A stretch of 64,000 nucleotides of DNA from Takakia lepidozioides (lineage: Eukaryota; Streptophyta; Takakiopsida; Takakiales; Takakiaceae), in the NCBI GenBank assembly GCA_030704615.1, contig CM060732.1, positions 28,191,053 to 28,255,052 on the forward strand, given 5' to 3'. The notes under the pieces were generated by a model. The model was not told the origin of the DNA, ran no database searches, and worked only from the letters and a program-made list of their open reading frames with translations. A program made the position numbers and the translations under genes. Shown one piece after another: positions 60,152 to 64,000 of the stretch (its first letter is position 1; the number at the start of each line of letters is the position of its first letter).

Positions 60152-60504
60152 GAAACTTGACAGAAGATGGCAAGTAAGAGAATCACCTGAGGTCCTTTGG
60201 CTGAAGAACTCCCAGATGCCTTTGATGTGGCAACATCGGCGGTCGTCCTCCCAGTTTGGGCAGCCTTCTTAACCTTTGGCGTCGCCTCCTCCTCCACGAC
60301 GTTCTTCCCCTTCGGCGTGGATTCCTTCGTAAGAGCGTCTGCCTCGTCTGTGTCCATAGCGTCTGTGTCGTCCTCTGATGCAGTTTCGTCCCCAACTTCA
60401 TCTGGAGCTGGCGGCTGGTCCTTCCCCGCCATCTGTTCGGTTTCCAGGGCTGCGCTCTCCTCTGCGATCTCCTTCAGTGTTGTGTTCAGCTTTCGGCCTT
60501 TCAT

Positions 60505-61281
60505 TCTCTCTCTTGCCTTCTTCCTCTCTCGCGCTGAAGTAAAAGAGAATTATTGTCTTCTACGCCTTTCACTCTCTCGTGCGGAACTCTGTCTCCTGCT
60601 ACTCTCCAGCTTGAAAAACTACGATCTACTAGAATGAGAGACGTCGTGCGATGAGTAGCAGCCGGGGCATCGCTCTTGGCGGTTATGCATGTATTCACTG
60701 CATACGTTGTCCCCACCTAACGGCACATTCATCCATTCTGCAGTGGCCGCTATCTTTCATTATGGAGGTATGGCCATCGCATGGATTTGATTTGGATGGA
60801 TGACTTATTTCAGTAGATTTTTTGGATTCTCCCGGATCAACATCTTCCATTCGTTCGCTGCCAATTCCTCTTAAACCCTACACTCAATGCATTGTCGGGT
60901 TCCACGTGGCTGAACACATTGGGGTGACATGTGATGTCGGTCTCCGCCGTCAATTTACATGGGTCGGTAAAGGCACATAACTGCTGAACAACTGTTTTAT
61001 GAACTGTTTTGACAATTGTTTCTGAAAGGCTCTTTAATGGTATGTCAGCTTTTAAAATAGGTCTTGGCTGACCCTTCCAGAACGGTTTGGGACATACATG
61101 ACGTGTTGTCCTTTGCCGACCTTATTAGTTAAGGTGACGGACTTCTAGGTTTCCGTCGGAAATGCAAAACATGAGAAATGTAATCCCCACTATCATTTGT
61201 AACAAGAATCCGCACAGAAGTTGTGGGTTCCACACTCAAGTGGCTTCCGCACTTCTGCGAGGGAATTTCTCTTGCAGCAAT
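60505..61281. other. Intergenic region between two divergent transposon genes
   Basis: Separates the - strand ParB-like gene from the + strand transposase-like gene; both would start here, so it may act as a shared promoter. I identified no TATA box or operator with confidence. Confidence 0.3.
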
Positions 61282-64000
61282 ATGGCTTCCTCCGAAGCGG
61301 AGTTTTACTCTGTCGAGAAACCAGTACCTTTCTCGAAGGAGACCAATGACAATGGTTTTGCAATTGCGGAGGAACATCTCCTACCAATGCGTTTCGAGTT
61401 CCAGTATGGTATTGTGTGGCTGGAAAGAGAGGTTTACGGTGTCGATGGGAAGTTGAAGAAGTATGCTTCCAGAAACCGGATGAAAACGCACTTATGAGTC
61501 AGTGGAGAGTTCCTCTAGGAAGATACAGAGTCCTTGGAGCTCCTCGCCGGCAGTCGATTGGTTCGAATGTGACGCCGGGAGCTGCTACTTTTGTTGTTCA
61601 AGACAAGAGGAATGTGGTCCTAAAGACTGAGCCCACAACTTCCAGACAAATTGTTGAGCTCTCCGACTCCTCGGAGGAGGACGTCCCGAAAATTCCTTTT
61701 GTGGCTCCTTCTCTGGTGGGCGTGGTGGTGTAGTGTCATTCCTAAACTGAAGTCAATGGGAGGAATGTCCGGTTTCAAGAGTGAATTGCGGGGGATTGAC
61801 TGGGACACGGTCCTTGTTGAGCATGTGCAGTACCTTCCGAAATCTTTTGATGGGGATGTCGTCTTCGAGTTGCCTCCACCTGGGCGGGGTGGACCTGTTT
61901 CGAGCCTGATGCACGGAATGGACAAGAGACACGATGGACACCCATGGTGCAGAATGAAGACATCCAATATTCAAAATGATGATAAGCTCGTGTTCAGGAG
62001 AGCGGTGTGCAATGGGCACCTGAGGTGCGAGAATTTGAGTTACAGACATTTCCTGTGGTCAGAGGTTCAGAACCAGAGCGAGTGGGAGGGTGTCGTCAAG
62101 AATCCTTTCAAGCCCGGTGAAGCACCTCCAAGCTCCAACACGTTCGTTTGCAAGTTCTGCAAACGAGCGCCTTCCTGTGTGGCAGTGTATGGAGCAAGAA
62201 TGTACTATAGGGTGCACCGTTTTCCAACCTTGACTAGAGCCGGTGTGCATTTCGGGTTCCACAACCATCCAGTGTCGAAAAGGGATTACAAGGAAAGCAT
62301 TTAAACTGTATCCAGGTTGATAAGACAAGAGTATGTGAGCAATCCAACAGCCACCACCTCCACAATTGTTCTTGGAGCAAGCAAGACTTTCCTGGAAACC
62401 CATATTCTTAGTGAAGGAGATTCTGTGGGCAGGAAACTTGACGGGGTAGCCTTGGACAATGTTATGGATCACTTCTCTACCTTGAGCTCGCCGAACATTA
62501 AAAACTAGGTGAATGCATTGAGGATGGGCTTTGCTAACAGAGGGTATGTTGATAACATTTTTGAGTTGAAGCGACGGAGCAGGTATGACTACATTCAAGA
62601 GAGTGTGTTCCTAGGTCAAGGATCGAACAAAGTGTACTTTTTAAAATGTCCACAGCCGGGGAGGGCAGCGGAGTCAGTCTTGTGAAGCGCATGCAGAAGG
62701 GTGACGATCTTCAGAACTGTTTCCTTATGTTTGATCACGTCAAACGAGTGAAAGACTGGACTACAATGGTGTGTCATGTTTACGATCCTTTCTACCAGCG
62801 AGTCATGACAATTGCAGTGTGTGACATGCAATCAGAGGATGTGGATTCGCAACAGCTAATGTGGAGAAGTCTCATTCGCGTTATGGACTCCCATGGTCTC
62901 CCATCTCCAGATTTTGCCGGATGGCCGACAGTGCTTAAGTGAATTTCAATGCTATTCGCATTGTATTTGGATCAGGAGATCCAAAGGTGCCAATGCCAGG
63001 AAGAGAGCGGACGTGTCTTTTCCATTGGACCCAGTCCCTTGAGAAACATACAAAGACAGACATCAAACGGGAAATGCAGCCTATTCATCTTAGGCTATGC
63101 AAACAGTACAAAGATGCCAAAAGCATGGCAAAGGCGAATACATTGTTCCAGACAATTTGTGCCTGGTGGTTCTCATCTGGGGCTGCATTAGAAGACAGTA
63201 TGAGAGCGCTAGAAGACTGGCTGACATTTTGGCACTTCCGGTACAGACAATGGGGAGCATGCATGACAACGGTGCGTGCATTTGAATTGAGTTTGTATCC
63301 ATTTCCAATCATGTCTGTTGTAGTGGGGTGTGCCTGTCCTCTTTCTGATATATGTTTTTCCATTTTGCAGCACTTCTCAATTGAAGAGATGGCGGACATG
63401 CCCTCTTGCAATCTTGTGGAGACAGTGCACAATGTATGGTTGTAGCAATTTGGAAAGCGGGGCCGGGATTTGTATGTGGCGACAACAGATGATCTGATTC
63501 GAGCTCTACTACAACAGACAAGATATCAGGAGTTCTTGCGGGGTGGTGTTGGTGGCAAGGGTCCAGACAAGTCCGAGTTGATGTTGCGAGCAGCAAGAAG
63601 ATCAGGGGATCTGAAAAAGATTGCTAGGGCTGTCAGCATGTGTGCGGAAGGAACTCCACTGGTGTCCAGAGTTCCCCATCTAGAGGATGAGGAGAGATTC
63701 GGGTCTTATAAACGGAAATTGAACACCCCTCCTGGGTCGGATGCGGATTCCCACAGGCCGGACATGGACAACTTCTCCATGCCGCAAGTTCCATTTCATC
63801 AGAGGTTCGTTTCCGACATATCCAGTGTGGACGATCCTTTGTCACAAAGCCAAAGGCAGCCATCTCCCACAGTGAGTGCAATGGGGCAGGAGGCCATGAA
63901 TGTGCTCCCCCTTGTGGTGGAGTCCATGTGCCCTGACGAAGTCTGGCACATAGAACGCACCACTACTGGGTCTCGAGTGAAGTGCACGACAATCAGAGCA
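61282..64000 (+). pseudogene. Transposase-like protein with WRKY/GCM1-type zinc module, MULE-like, partial
   Basis: Starts MASSEAEFYSVEKPVPF at 61282; runs off the window. The zinc module is at about 62149-62275: CKFCKRAPSC, then VHFGFHNHPV, i.e. C-x2-C...H-x-H as in the WRKY-GCM1/FLYWCH DNA-binding folds often fused to MULE transposases. Then FLMFDHVKRVKDWTTMVCHV (a D of a possible DDE core), CLFHWTQSLEKHT and, after a 98-bp GT-AG intron (about 63272-63370), FSIEEMADMPSCNLVETVHN. Breaks: frameshifts at about 61460, 61735, 62690 and 62938; stops TAA 62302, TAG 62506 and TAG 63443. Catalytic residues are not firmly assigned, so the superfamily is tentative. Confidence 0.65.

Larger units (their letters stand above)
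49091..60504 (-). pseudogene. ParB-like plus N-type DNA methyltransferase-like gene of a putative DNA transposon
   Basis: Main exons: 60504-60187; 58846-58240; about 58150-57970; 57870 to about 57430; 57340-57113; 56734-56696; 56649-56134 (uncertain); 50059-49721; 49561-49091. The N-terminus is acidic and low complexity. Exon 2 carries WDGNHRLLAW, the DGxHR-type motif of the ParB/sulfiredoxin fold. Central helical exons follow, then a KGKGKGNGTKDKGKEK linker. The C-terminus resembles beta-class N4/N6 methyltransferases: ADMVIVDILDGLP, FYNFFLSDAGVLVMIQSVN, then GASYHACKAAGRHLFGMEGD as a motif I-like segment near the end. A clear (D/N/S)PP(Y/W) tetrapeptide is not seen (CPTW is in its place), so activity is doubtful. 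Stops: 57722, 57662, 56541, 56526 and 56166. The first intron-exon join is out of phase in my model, so an exon may be missing. ParB-like and methyltransferase domains are fused in some phage proteins. Both assignments rest on motif reading alone. Confidence 0.6.

Overview
The window looks like nuclear DNA of a land plant with a transposon-rich genome. The evidence is a spliced AP-2 mu adaptin gene whose protein closely follows the plant form, a plant-only DUF641 gene, a plant-type PPR fragment and many GT-AG introns. A DNA methyltransferase carried inside a Ty3/gypsy element suggests a non-flowering lineage (bryophyte, lycophyte or fern), but I cannot fix the species.

Layout. 1-6.3 kb: a two-exon DUF641 (GIL1/IRKI-type) gene on the + strand. 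6.9-12.8 kb: a decayed LTR retrotransposon with about 455-bp LTRs, into which a CACTA (En/Spm) element, also decayed, has inserted. 14.5-24.9 kb: an intact 13-exon AP2M gene on the - strand; its 4.4-kb intron 8 holds several LINE copies. 25-32.4 kb: mostly no genes, with an L1-type LINE remnant and several simple or tandem repeats. 32.4-43.3 kb: a large Ty3/gypsy-type element on the - strand, encoding gag, protease, a DNMT3-like cytosine C5 methyltransferase, RT-RNase H, and an integrase ending in a PHD finger. It sits inside a 122-bp tandem repeat with a 4-bp target duplication. 43.3-47 kb: complex repeats and a PPR pseudogene fragment.

47-64 kb: remains of what may be an undescribed DNA transposon family. 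On the - strand a multi-exon gene (60.5 to 49.1 kb) joins an acidic N-terminus, a ParB/sulfiredoxin-like DGNHR domain, helical regions and a C-terminal adenine/cytosine-N type methyltransferase-like domain. A decayed partial copy lies on the + strand at 47.3-48.35 kb. Diverging from it, on the + strand from 61.3 kb to the window end, is a transposase-like gene with a WRKY/GCM1-type zinc module. A second DNA transposon (50072-56053, TIR CCCGGGGGGTGCACTC, 8-bp target duplication) has inserted in an intron of the - strand gene, and its target duplication recreated the 3' splice-site region. Introns of this gene carry a recurring palindromic hairpin.

Only AP2M and the DUF641 gene look functional. 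Nearly all mobile-element genes have frameshifts or stop codons. Two elements carry DNA- or chromatin-modifying modules (C5 methyltransferase plus PHD; ParB-like plus N-methyltransferase-like), which is the most striking theme of the window.
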